A program made the translations under genes and the position numbers. From Terriglobus sp. TAA 43 (GTDB lineage: Bacteria > Acidobacteriota > Terriglobia > Terriglobales > Acidobacteriaceae), in NCBI RefSeq assembly GCF_000800015.1, contig NZ_JUGR01000001.1:372001-436000 (forward strand): a stretch of 64,000 bases of DNA. The letters are read 5' to 3'. Below the pieces are notes generated by a model. The model made no database searches. It saw nothing but the letters and a program-made list of their open reading frames with translations, and was not told the origin of the DNA. This document shows, piece by piece, positions 16,685-25,885 of the stretch (positions are counted from its first letter, which is position 1; each line of letters begins with the position of its first letter).

Positions 16685-18937
16685 ATGAGAGGCGACTTCA
16701 GCCGGATCCGATTCAACCCGGCAAAGAACTATACGTCCGTGCTGGAACAGCAGGGCCGTGTGGCACTCGACGCGGATGCGAACGAGCAGCGTGATATTGA
16801 CGCGTATCTGCGGGCCAGCGAGACCGTAGACGTTATCGGAGAGTTTGGTGGGCCGGAAGGTGACGATGGCTTTGCGATCTCCATTGTTGACGGAAAGCTT
16901 CAGTTCAGTGCGGGGCGCTACTACGTAAATGGTCTGCTATGTGAAGCAACGGATGATGGAGACTACGATAGTCAGCCTTTCCTGATTCATCCCGAATACT
17001 CTGCCGCCCAATTGCTGGAGATGTTTGCTCAGACGCAAGGCAGCGCACCGCTGCGGGTGTGGCTTGAGGTGTGGGAGCGACTTGTAACGGCCCGCGAGGA
17101 TTCATGCCTACTGGAGCCAGCACTGGGTCAGGCTTCGGAAACCACTGCGCGGCGACAGACGGTGTGGCGTGTCGTTGCTGAGCTGGGGAAGTCCACGCTA
17201 TTGAACAGCACTTGCTGCGGTGGAATGTACCGCCCCAGTCTGCAGCGCATTACTCCGAAAATGGCGGCGCAGACCAATCCCTCATCGGATACGTGCGGAT
17301 GTGATCCCGTTGCTTCCAGCGGATATGTTGGGCTGGAGAATCAACTCTATCGCGTGGAGATCCATCAGGAGGGCGACCTTGCGAGCGCCACCTTCAAGTG
17401 GTCTCGTGAGAATGGTTCTGTAGTCGCCAGCATTCTTTCCGTTCAAGGAGCCGATGTTAGTGTCGATTCGCTGGGCCCCGATAGTAATCTCGGCTTCGCG
17501 CCGAACCAATGGGTTGAGATTTCAGATGATGCCAATCTATTTGGTGCAGAGCCTAATACACCTGGCGCGCTTTACCAGATAAAGAGCATTGATGTTGCCT
17601 CGCGCACACTGACCATGTTCACCACTGTCCTTCCGGTTGATACCACGAAGAACGCGCGCGTACGGCGCTGGGATCAATCCGGAACCAGTGCTTTTTCCAA
17701 TGGGATGTCACTTGGTGGCGGGGCGTGGGTCGCACTGGAAAACGGAATTGAAGTTAGTTTCCAGACCGGAACATTTCGCGCCGGCGACTCGTGGGTTATT
17801 CCTGCGCGTGCTGCAACAGGATCTATCGAGTGGCCACCTTGTGGTTCCAACGGTCAGTTATATCAATTCGCTCATAGAACGGAGATCGTGCGTGCACCCC
17901 TTGCTTGCATCACTCTGGGAACGGCGGTTCTGAGTTACACCCACCTGCAGCAGGGCGGGCTTCAGGTGATTGATTGTCGCAAGATATTCCCGCCGCTCAC
18001 TGGACTGAGCGTTGCAAGGCCAGCCATGCACGTCACCAAGACGAGTTGGGGAAACGACAGTCTTATGAGCATCGATCAGCTCGCGGCGAACGGTCTCGAA
18101 GTGGATCTGGACATCGCTCCTACATCTCCACTCTCTGCCGCCGTCTTCGTTGTGACAATGGAGAACGTTCCCAACTACGATCAGAAACCCTCTCAAAATC
18201 CCATTACGATTCGCCAGCCACTAATCATCGACGGCCTGGTTATGTCGTCTGGAACGACCCTGCTATGGCAGGTTGCCAAGAACCCGCAGATGTTGAATTA
18301 TCTGAACTCTTTGTTGACGACGGAGTCTCGATTGAATGCATATGCGAGAGTGCGCGTGCGTTTGCTGGGTAATCGCATCTTCGGGACGTCTGGTGGAGCG
18401 ACGGTATACCTGGATGGAGAAACATTTGCTATCGCAGCAACGCAAGCGGATGGAACACAGCGCTTAGACCTGCAGTTGCCGTCAGGAAATAATGACGCTG
18501 CAGCTGATTTTGAAAGCTGGTTTTATCTGTCCGCAGCATTGGTTCTGAAATCGGTCGCACCGAACTATCCGGCGTACTCACTCCTCGTTAGTCCTAACAA
18601 TGCCGTGACGGCTGTGCAGGCAATCACGACACCTGGGATTCCACCGCAAACTGTATCTCCGCTCATCTTCATCACCCTCAGTATTGCTGCTCCAGCGGGC
18701 GGTGCGACGGTGAACCTAAGTCTCGCTGGGAATACACAAGTAGCTGTGTTAGCGGCATCTTCGGTTGTTGTGCCTGCAGGTGCAAGTACCGCACAGGTAG
18801 CCATTACTGTGAAGAACAATCCCGGCCCAACGACGCTTTCTTTCACGGTGACGGCAGCACTCAGTTCTTTGCCAAACGATCCGCAAACTGCAACGTTCAC
18901 CATCACCGGCGCGCAGCCACAGATCATTATTCGTTGA
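16685..18937 (+). CDS. DUF6519 eCIS protein with C-terminal Ig-like domain
   Basis: A 750-aa protein. ATG 16685 is placed 8 bases after AAGGAG; the in-frame GTG at 16676 overlaps that site and is rejected. The N-terminus 'MRGDFSRIRFNPAKNYTSVL' with 'QQGRVALDADANEQRDI' is diagnostic of the DUF6519 family, found at the end of eCIS structural operons. Residues about 220-400 are a beta-rich core; the last ~90 ('LSIAAPAGGATVNLSLAG...VVVPAGASTAQVAITVKN') resemble a bacterial Ig-like repeat. Biochemical function is unknown to me; position and the adhesin-like tail suggest a baseplate-periphery or target-contact role. Confidence 0.85.
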   Translation: MRGDFSRIRFNPAKNYTSVLEQQGRVALDADANEQRDIDAYLRASETVDVIGEFGGPEGDDGFAISIVDGKLQFSAGRYYVNGLLCEATDDGDYDSQPFLIHPEYSAAQLLEMFAQTQGSAPLRVWLEVWERLVTAREDSCLLEPALGQASETTARRQTVWRVVAELGKSTLLNSTCCGGMYRPSLQRITPKMAAQTNPSSDTCGCDPVASSGYVGLENQLYRVEIHQEGDLASATFKWSRENGSVVASILSVQGADVSVDSLGPDSNLGFAPNQWVEISDDANLFGAEPNTPGALYQIKSIDVASRTLTMFTTVLPVDTTKNARVRRWDQSGTSAFSNGMSLGGGAWVALENGIEVSFQTGTFRAGDSWVIPARAATGSIEWPPCGSNGQLYQFAHRTEIVRAPLACITLGTAVLSYTHLQQGGLQVIDCRKIFPPLTGLSVARPAMHVTKTSWGNDSLMSIDQLAANGLEVDLDIAPTSPLSAAVFVVTMENVPNYDQKPSQNPITIRQPLIIDGLVMSSGTTLLWQVAKNPQMLNYLNSLLTTESRLNAYARVRVRLLGNRIFGTSGGATVYLDGETFAIAATQADGTQRLDLQLPSGNNDAAADFESWFYLSAALVLKSVAPNYPAYSLLVSPNNAVTAVQAITTPGIPPQTVSPLIFITLSIAAPAGGATVNLSLAGNTQVAVLAASSVVVPAGASTAQVAITVKNNPGPTTLSFTVTAALSSLPNDPQTATFTITGAQPQIIIR

Positions 18938-18958
18938 CGCTAGCGGGAGCGAGTTCCT

Positions 18959-19870
18959 ATGCAAGCAGTATTTTCGTTTTGGAGCAAACCGTTCACCGCA
19001 TACAAAGGCCGCATATGGGCGACGCCGTTCCACCATCTGCTGTCGTGGGGGTTGTCAGTGCGTCTCGCGAAGCAACATTTCAATAAGGTTGTGCTGATCA
19101 CCGACAAGGCAGGTAAGTCGCTCCTGGTGGAGCGACTGGGGTTGACATTCGATGATGTGAGCGAAGATCTGCAGCAGTTTCAAAACGTGGATCCGGGATG
19201 GTGGGCGTTCGGAAAATTGGTAGCCTACAGCATGCAAACGGAACCGTTCTGTCACATAGACAATGATGTGTTCTTGTGGAAGCCGTTGCCGCCTGCGTTG
19301 CTTGCTTCTCCGGTATTCACGCAGTGTCCGGAGTTCTTTCATACGGCTTGGGAGTGGTCTGGACCTGCCTATGTAGAGGACGCGTTCCAGGCGCATTCGC
19401 TGGAGTTGCCGGTGGAGTGGACATGGGCGCGTTCACTGCATTCCGAGCGATTCTCTGAGGACAATTGCGGCATCCTGGGAGGGACAGATATCGAATTCCT
19501 GCAATACTTCTCCAGGCTTGCCATGGATCTGGTCTTGAGCCCGCGAAACCTGCCTGCTTGGGATCGCTTTTCTGAAAAAGAAGGTTTCAACATGATCGTG
19601 GAGCAGTTCTTGCTGAACGCATGTGTCCGCTACCATCGCGCCCATCCACAATCCCCGTTCTCTCGCGTAAATATGGAATATCTCTTCCCGTCGTTTGAAC
19701 AGGCTTACGAAGAGGACCGGGCGGCCCGAGCCGGATTTACTCATCTGCTGGGCGACGCGAAGTCACATCCGGCGATTATGAAACGGTTGGAAGAACGAAT
19801 GCGTTGGGAGTCACCCGACTTCTATCGTCACTGCACGCGCCTGCATCGCAGTGGATATGCCACTGCCTGA
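18959..19870 (+). CDS. DUF6734-like glycosyltransferase-fold protein, candidate eCIS cargo
   Basis: A 303-aa protein; ATG 18959 has GGGAGCG 8 bases upstream. The sequence 'AVFSFWSKPFTAYKGRIWAT...HHLLSWGLSVRLAKQHFNKVVLITDKAGKSLLVERLGL' matches proteins labelled DUF6734, which resemble GT-A glycosyltransferases. A probable metal/nucleotide-sugar DxD motif is D101-N-D103 in 'CHIDNDVFLWKPL'. There is no signal peptide or membrane helix. The gene lies between the last structural eCIS gene and two DUF4157 cargo genes. Known eCIS and related toxins include glycosyltransferases, so a cargo role is plausible; modification of the particle itself is the main alternative. Confidence 0.75.
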   Translation: MQAVFSFWSKPFTAYKGRIWATPFHHLLSWGLSVRLAKQHFNKVVLITDKAGKSLLVERLGLTFDDVSEDLQQFQNVDPGWWAFGKLVAYSMQTEPFCHIDNDVFLWKPLPPALLASPVFTQCPEFFHTAWEWSGPAYVEDAFQAHSLELPVEWTWARSLHSERFSEDNCGILGGTDIEFLQYFSRLAMDLVLSPRNLPAWDRFSEKEGFNMIVEQFLLNACVRYHRAHPQSPFSRVNMEYLFPSFEQAYEEDRAARAGFTHLLGDAKSHPAIMKRLEERMRWESPDFYRHCTRLHRSGYATA

Positions 19871-19882
19871 GGATTCCGCGGG

Positions 19883-21337
19883 ATGAGCCTGAAACATGCC
19901 AGTGCGGCAAGCAAGCAGAGCAAGAGTCCTGCACGTAGGCAGGGTGGCGACGCACTGCATGCTTCGTCGTTCCCGGAGCCGCCAAAACAGTTTGCGGCTC
20001 CGGGAACGACGGCACTGTCATCCGTTCGCTCGGTTGGATCTGCGAATGGAAATCACAGTAAGAATCCGGCGATGGCAACATCGCGTGCTTCGTTGCCAAA
20101 ACAGAACCCACGCGGCGAGCAACTGGAGGCTGAGGCTGACCGCATGGCAAGGCACGTGGCTCGACGAGAAGCCGGATCGCGCTTGCTGTCTCCGGAAGTT
20201 CGCGGGCAGAAACGAGAGACAGGCTCTAAGGGAGTCGCAACGAAGCGCGAGAAGATTAGAGTCTCCTCTACTGGGGGCGGTGAGCCACTAGATACGGTTA
20301 CGCGTGAGGTAATGGAGCGCCGTTTCGAACGCGGACTCTCGCATCTTCGAATACACAAAACCGGAAGGGATTCGCACAAGACAGAGAGGCAATCGATGAA
20401 GGCGTACACGCTGGGAAGCGATATCGTCTTTGCGCCAGGCCGATATAACCCTGCGACGACAGAGGGGCAGGAATTGTTGGCGCACGAGATTGCTCATACG
20501 ATACAGCAGCACGGCGGAGAGGAACCCAGGACCTCCCGCGATGGCCGTCCAACGCTTTCTGCTACGCGAAAGCAGATGCAATCGAAGGTGGAGATTCGTC
20601 AGGTGGGGCGTGGTGAGGCATCCGCGTTCGCTCGGCGGCAGGAACTACTCGACCGTATGAATCGGCTGTCTGCGGGAATGCAGTATGCGTTGACTGGTCC
20701 GGAGATCACATACACGGTGCTGGATGCATCGCATCTCACGCCGTTTGACCAACAGATGAGAGGCTTCATCGATCGCACCGAGACCGTGCCTCTGCGGTTG
20801 GTTACTGCCGCGGGGCTTGTGCAGCAGGGCACTCCCAGATTTCAGGCGCTAAACATCGATAGTTTCGATCTTGGCTATCTCGATGTGGATGACATGCGTG
20901 CTTCTGATGACAACAGCTTTCAACTGAACCTTCTGCATCTGCTTCGTGAGAGATTCGCCGTGTCTCGCTACGACCATCGCATTGGAACATTCACCCCTGC
21001 AGATGGACCAGAGTTTCAAAGAGCACACGCTGCGGGCATTGAAACCGAAACGCAGTTGTTGCGAGATAAGGTCGGCGATCCGAGCATTCGCTTTGTCTTT
21101 GAAGAAGACCGTAGCGACAACCTTATGGTTTTTGGATATCGGAGCAAGGAGGGCTACAGCATCTTCCACGTTCTTCGCTCAACGGGCGGTGGCGTGATGG
21201 CAGGGCACGTCTTCGTCCAGACGAAGGATAGACGCCGGCTTAGCCTTGATGACTTCATTGCAGAACGAAATAGAGCCACAACAGCAAGTGTGACCGCGGC
21301 CCCGACAACAGCCGTGCCAACCGCACCGGTTCATTAA
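19883..21337 (+). CDS. DUF4157 (eCIS core domain) protein, candidate cargo
   Basis: A 484-aa protein. Residues 1-130 are low-complexity and basic and include 'GEQLEAEADRMARHVARRE', the EADxxA helix that usually precedes DUF4157. Residues about 134-215 form the DUF4157 domain, with the metalloprotease-like H201-E-I-A-H205 in 'LLAHEIAHTIQQHGG'. DUF4157 is strongly linked to eCIS loci, where it is found in cargo and associated proteins. The rest (about 225-465, 'ALTGPEITYTVLDASHLTPFDQQM...IRFVFEEDRSDNLMVFGYRS') is a domain I do not recognise and could be the effector part. A strong inverted repeat sits inside codons 28-43 (see separate entry). Confidence 0.82.
   Translation: MSLKHASAASKQSKSPARRQGGDALHASSFPEPPKQFAAPGTTALSSVRSVGSANGNHSKNPAMATSRASLPKQNPRGEQLEAEADRMARHVARREAGSRLLSPEVRGQKRETGSKGVATKREKIRVSSTGGGEPLDTVTREVMERRFERGLSHLRIHKTGRDSHKTERQSMKAYTLGSDIVFAPGRYNPATTEGQELLAHEIAHTIQQHGGEEPRTSRDGRPTLSATRKQMQSKVEIRQVGRGEASAFARRQELLDRMNRLSAGMQYALTGPEITYTVLDASHLTPFDQQMRGFIDRTETVPLRLVTAAGLVQQGTPRFQALNIDSFDLGYLDVDDMRASDDNSFQLNLLHLLRERFAVSRYDHRIGTFTPADGPEFQRAHAAGIETETQLLRDKVGDPSIRFVFEEDRSDNLMVFGYRSKEGYSIFHVLRSTGGGVMAGHVFVQTKDRRRLSLDDFIAERNRATTASVTAAPTTAVPTAPVH
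19965..20011. repeat. Long inverted repeat inside the DUF4157 coding sequence
   Basis: Arms 19965-19982 and 19994-20011 are perfect 18-base inverse complements; the pairing continues through AAA/TTT (19984-19986 and 19991-19993) after one bulged C at 19983, leaving a 4-base ACAG loop. The total stem is 21 bp and GC-rich. It encodes the low-complexity stretch 'SSFPEPPKQFAAPGTTALS' in the N-terminal linker. It could fold in mRNA as a strong hairpin, or be a REP-like palindrome that landed in a tolerant linker. There is no T-run after it, so it is not a standard terminator. Confidence 0.9.
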
Positions 21338-21346
21338 GGGGAACGC

Positions 21347-24300
21347 ATGCCTGCAGCCCCTACAACGCTCAGTGCCGAAAAGAAAAGGTCTGACCAGCGG
21401 TCAGGACGACCGAACGGGACCGGCGGAGTGAACGTTGAATCTGAGATAGAAGAGCAACGCAAGCAGAAGCGTCCCGTGATCCGCGCTCTACCGACTGCTC
21501 GGATGGCGTCCATTGCTTCCGATGGAATAACAGCGAAGGGGGGCGTGAGGGTCGGTCCACCGGCGCCCCAACGGCCATTATTTCCCCTGCGCATGCCGCG
21601 TGCGCGATTGAAGATAGGCGAGCCAGATGATGCACTTGAACACGAAGCCCATCATGCTGCGGAGCATCTGGCCAACGTAGCAGTGCAATACACGCCACAT
21701 GCACACGGTCTATTGCAAAGAGCATGTGCATGTGGTGGCACTTGTGCTCATTGTCGCGAAGAGAAAGAACAGCTTCAGCGAAAACCAGCCACATCGGAAA
21801 ATGACGGTCATAGTCTGGATAGCCCGGTCCCGGACATTGTGCATCGTGCATTAAATGCGGAAGGCATGCCTCTTGATCCCGTGTCGCGATCATTCTTCGA
21901 GAGGCGTCTGGGCCTTGATCTTGGTCATGTCCGCATCCACGTTGATGATGTGGCCTCAGACTCTGCGCATGCAGTGTCTGCGCTCGCTTACACGGTGGAT
22001 CGTCACATTGTGTTTGCCCGCGGACAATATGATCCCCGCAGTGAAGCGGGCCGGAAATTGCTCGCACATGAACTGATACACGTAGTGCAGCAAACGGGCG
22101 GATCCATGTTTTCGGGCGCAGGACGTGGGCACGAATTGATGCTCGAACAGGAAGCTGATCGAGCAGGTGATCAGATAAGTGCAGGTGGTTGGGTGCACTC
22201 GCTGTCCAGCTACGGTGTCCTCGCACCGCAACGAAAAGAAAATGATGATGAGCCACCGGACGCCACCATCAGCGCCAACCTGTACAACTTTAATTTCGTC
22301 CCCAAATCCGGATCTACATTCCATGCGGGGCCGAAGTATCCGCAAATACTTGGGATGGTTCTTAAAGCCTTAGTCGACAAGAACTACACCGCTGAATTCC
22401 GCGACAAGGTGAGTGCGGAGATCACCAGCAAGATAAGTCGGCCAGTCTTTAATGCACCCGCGGGTGGAAGCTATACCGCGGAAGATTATTCAGGGCCAAC
22501 GATGAAGGAGGGCGAGCCTTTCCAGCGAGCAACCGCAAGACCCGGTCCCATGCGACAACTGATGGCGGCATGCGAGAAAGCTGGGGTCACGGTCAAACTT
22601 CCACCTGAGCTGGAAGAACTGCTGTTGATGGCGGAGACAGCGGAGTTTGCTTATAACTCACTTCCGTTAGGTCAATATCGATGGTTTTCAGAACCGCTGT
22701 TCGATGCCGTAATGGCATCACGCGCCAAGGCGCTGAAAGATCTGGCTGCTGCACGAAGGATTCCGGGCGAAGCGGGGAAGGACGCTACTGAACTGGCAGT
22801 GGACAACATTCTGGCGAGTATCGCGCTTGCACTGGACACGATTGAAGAGATTCGTACGGATACATCGCTGGTGAAGCATGACGTCTATCAGAGCATGTGG
22901 CCCACGGCGCGAACCAAAGGTGCCAACCCAGACAACCCGCCGGTCGCCGCTGAAGATCGCAAACCTGATGTGCGAGTTGCCGCGGGGTTGATTGCCTACT
23001 CCGATGCGCGTCCGCAACTGACAGAGGAAGCGCAACTCAGCAGCGTCGGCCGAAAGAAGCTGTTGGATAGCTACGCGGTTGCGCAGGCATATCGGACGGG
23101 AGGCGACGGACTTCATGGAAATCAAAAGCTGACTGACTATCCTACGCAGTACACTGCCGATCCCTATCCGGCAACGCTTGCTATTTATCCGCAATTGGAT
23201 GGCAATCTATACGGTTCCACACGCGCCGAGTATGGATTCGAAATGAGTGTGAAGTTCCCCGATCTCTTTGCAGCATTTCAATCACACCACTACGAGTTCA
23301 AGAAGTTTCGTGTTCCCGACGACAAGCTGAGCAGTGCAAATAAGGCCTTGAAGGGAAGTGGCACTCGCTCCAGCCACTATGCCATGTTCAAGAAGCGTAT
23401 CGCGCAGGACGAGCGATATCACGAAGCGGATGTCCGAGCTTACGCAAACTCTCTGTGGGAGCAAATGGGAGCGCCGAGCGTCAGTATGACGGCGGTCAAT
23501 CTAAATTCAGCGGCCAGAGAATTCGGAGACGCCGTTGGCACCATTGTGGAGACTTTGATGGATCCACAATATACGGCACGGTTCTCCTTTGATGACGAAG
23601 GGCTATACATCGTCCAGGCCGTCGCAGAACATATCCCGGATGGAGAAGTCATCATGCGACGGCCGCCCAGCGCCGCATATATGCCACTGTTTGCGCGTGA
23701 TCCCGGGATATTGGCGGAGTCACACCTGGAGGGTGCCATCGATGAGATGAACCAGGCGGCTGACCGCATCAAGGAGATCGACAAGGAACTCGCGGCGACA
23801 AAGGATAGCAAGAAGAAGGAGGAACTGGAGGAGGATCGCAAGAAGGCGGTCGCCATTGCTGGGGGTGTAGAGGGCATGTTGTCCTATCAGCGCGACAAGT
23901 TTTCTGGCGGGTCTTCAGAGGATCAGAAACGTGCAGACCATCTTCAGGACATTCTGAATAATCGCAAGACGCGCGGGTTTGGTCCGAACAGTGAGCGGCT
24001 GCCGACGGTGTATGTGAGCGACGCGGGGCAGATACTCGATCTCTTGATCGAGGTCCGCGTGGTTTCGCAACACGATGACGGCACTGCCGAATACGAAGTC
24101 AACGATGCAACAACTCCTTCCAGCACGCATGCGACAGCGTCCGGAAAGCGGCCCGAAGCCATCGTTGCTGCACTAGAAGATCTGTTCAAACATTCTGACT
24201 ATGGTCGTGGCAAGGCATCGGTCCGGCTTGATGGAGCGTTGAAGTCAATCGATGTTCCCACCCTGTCGGAAGGGAAGCTTTTCATGGAGGCGGCAGCTCA

Positions 24301-25885
24301 TACTGCCACTCTATTAACCGTCATCGCGATTGCATTGGCGCCATTCACCGCCGGTGCAAGCATGGCGCTTATGGTTCCGGCCATGGTGATTGGGGCAGTT
24401 CCTTCTGCTTACAACATCATTCATCGCGCTATCGATCACACATTGCACTTCGATATGGCTTTGGCAATGGATGTGGTCAACGTTGTTGGTGCGGCGGTAG
24501 GGGTTGGGGCAGAAACGCGCGCCGGAATGGAAGCCATTCGGCTTGGCACGGCAGCCGGCAAAGTTCTGATTGTTACTGGTCTCGGGGTAATGGGTACGAG
24601 CGTGCTGATGATGTCTGAAGGCGCGTTGGAGCAGATGGATGCGATTCGTGACATGCCGGAAGGATTGCAGAAAGCGGAACTGGCAAAAATTCTTGGTGGC
24701 CTGATGTTTAACGCTGGCATCATGGTTGGCCAATTCCTTGGGGCAAAGTTCCGGGCGGAAGCGGAAGCACCGCGAACGTTTGACGAGTGGTTTAAAGCTC
24801 TCGAAGAACCGACACGAGAGAAGCTGGAAAATACCCGTGAGGAAGCAACTCCCGGAAAGAATCTCTGGAAAAGATATTCAGAGATGGATCCTGCGGTTAG
24901 AGATCTATTGACGCAGTGCGGGAGTGATTGCATCCCGACGGATCCTCCGCCTACTGCGGAGCAAGAGGCTCGCATCAAGAAACTGCTTTCCAGGCTGAGC
25001 CCACGTGCCAAGCGAACCCTTAAAGGGTTACTGCACGATAATCGTGCTCCCGCAGCGATGGACGCAGTGCTGGATGGGTTGGAAGCGTCAGCAGCAAAGC
25101 TCAAAGGCAAGACCACCAAGGGGAAAGGCCGACAGGCAGCGCGTAATGAAGCTGCCATCCTGGAACGCGGAACTGGAGCCGACTATATTCTGGCGAACTT
25201 CAGCGACGAGGCAGTAGATGCGTTAGACCCTGCCAACCCTGGTAAGTGGAAACGCGCACGTGCTCTCGCTGATGAAATCGCCGAGGCGGGAACGCTTGAT
25301 ATGGAAGCGGTAGGTGCAGCATTAGATCAAGTCCGCCAAACAAAGCGCGCTGATCCCGAAGAGATTTTGGATCACTTGAAACGCTTGAGCGATGTTGCGG
25401 GGAAAATCCAGGGAGTGGATAGGTTACTGGGGCCTGAAGGTTTGACGGGTCCGTTCAAAAAAGTCAAGGGTGCACGTTGGACGTTACGCTTTTTGACCGA
25501 AGGTAATTTGTGGGAGAAGGTCGCCAGTTTTGAAGAGTCCGCCCCAGACTCGGTGCTTGAGCGGGTGATAGATGTTCGTCTTACAGATGGAACACGGATT
25601 GAATTGAAGAGTTGGGAGGAATGGGTGAACGTGGCCGAACAGAAGACCACCCGACAGCTCATGGCGGATTGGATACCAACCAACGGATATAGAGATCCAA
25701 TAGTCTGGGCATTTGAGCCGGGACCGAGGATCGGTACGGCTGCGGATATCATTGCAAAAATGAGTGAGGCACTGGACAAGGCTCTTGCGGAAAAATGGCG
25801 CGGCTATGAAGACGATTTTGCCGCACGAAGAGTGCAGGCCATTAAAGACAAATTGCCCTCCATTGTTCGAGTAGGTACTAAGTGA
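21347..25885 (+). CDS. Giant DUF4157 multidomain eCIS cargo with nuclease-like C-terminus
   Basis: A 1512-aa protein. Residues 1-85 are low-complexity; 'EPDDALEHEAHHAAEHL' matches the EADxxA-type helix; C127, C129, C133 and C136 form a compact Cys cluster (CACGGTCAHC). DUF4157 spans about 174-250 with H241-E-L-I-H245. The middle (about 300-980) is mostly helical and charged and I do not recognise it. Residues about 987-1110 hold three hydrophobic segments ('LLTVIAIALAPFTAGASMAL' and two more), possibly for membrane passage. The C-terminus has D1409-x9-E1419-L-K1421, the pattern of PD-(D/E)xK nucleases, after a basic Lys-rich linker near 1240. The layout resembles polymorphic toxins. The nuclease call is by motif only. 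Confidence 0.8.
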   Translation: MPAAPTTLSAEKKRSDQRSGRPNGTGGVNVESEIEEQRKQKRPVIRALPTARMASIASDGITAKGGVRVGPPAPQRPLFPLRMPRARLKIGEPDDALEHEAHHAAEHLANVAVQYTPHAHGLLQRACACGGTCAHCREEKEQLQRKPATSENDGHSLDSPVPDIVHRALNAEGMPLDPVSRSFFERRLGLDLGHVRIHVDDVASDSAHAVSALAYTVDRHIVFARGQYDPRSEAGRKLLAHELIHVVQQTGGSMFSGAGRGHELMLEQEADRAGDQISAGGWVHSLSSYGVLAPQRKENDDEPPDATISANLYNFNFVPKSGSTFHAGPKYPQILGMVLKALVDKNYTAEFRDKVSAEITSKISRPVFNAPAGGSYTAEDYSGPTMKEGEPFQRATARPGPMRQLMAACEKAGVTVKLPPELEELLLMAETAEFAYNSLPLGQYRWFSEPLFDAVMASRAKALKDLAAARRIPGEAGKDATELAVDNILASIALALDTIEEIRTDTSLVKHDVYQSMWPTARTKGANPDNPPVAAEDRKPDVRVAAGLIAYSDARPQLTEEAQLSSVGRKKLLDSYAVAQAYRTGGDGLHGNQKLTDYPTQYTADPYPATLAIYPQLDGNLYGSTRAEYGFEMSVKFPDLFAAFQSHHYEFKKFRVPDDKLSSANKALKGSGTRSSHYAMFKKRIAQDERYHEADVRAYANSLWEQMGAPSVSMTAVNLNSAAREFGDAVGTIVETLMDPQYTARFSFDDEGLYIVQAVAEHIPDGEVIMRRPPSAAYMPLFARDPGILAESHLEGAIDEMNQAADRIKEIDKELAATKDSKKKEELEEDRKKAVAIAGGVEGMLSYQRDKFSGGSSEDQKRADHLQDILNNRKTRGFGPNSERLPTVYVSDAGQILDLLIEVRVVSQHDDGTAEYEVNDATTPSSTHATASGKRPEAIVAALEDLFKHSDYGRGKASVRLDGALKSIDVPTLSEGKLFMEAAAHTATLLTVIAIALAPFTAGASMALMVPAMVIGAVPSAYNIIHRAIDHTLHFDMALAMDVVNVVGAAVGVGAETRAGMEAIRLGTAAGKVLIVTGLGVMGTSVLMMSEGALEQMDAIRDMPEGLQKAELAKILGGLMFNAGIMVGQFLGAKFRAEAEAPRTFDEWFKALEEPTREKLENTREEATPGKNLWKRYSEMDPAVRDLLTQCGSDCIPTDPPPTAEQEARIKKLLSRLSPRAKRTLKGLLHDNRAPAAMDAVLDGLEASAAKLKGKTTKGKGRQAARNEAAILERGTGADYILANFSDEAVDALDPANPGKWKRARALADEIAEAGTLDMEAVGAALDQVRQTKRADPEEILDHLKRLSDVAGKIQGVDRLLGPEGLTGPFKKVKGARWTLRFLTEGNLWEKVASFEESAPDSVLERVIDVRLTDGTRIELKSWEEWVNVAEQKTTRQLMADWIPTNGYRDPIVWAFEPGPRIGTAADIIAKMSEALDKALAEKWRGYEDDFAARRVQAIKDKLPSIVRVGTK

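Noticed and set aside
1-18937. Prophage or R-type tailocin
   Set aside because: The AAA+ ATPase, DUF4255 and DUF4157 proteins mark an eCIS, and no lysis, capsid, terminase or integrase gene is present in the window.
19883-25885. Calling the DUF4157 proteins active zinc proteases
   Set aside because: The HExxH motif is present but a third ligand and true protease activity cannot be shown from sequence.
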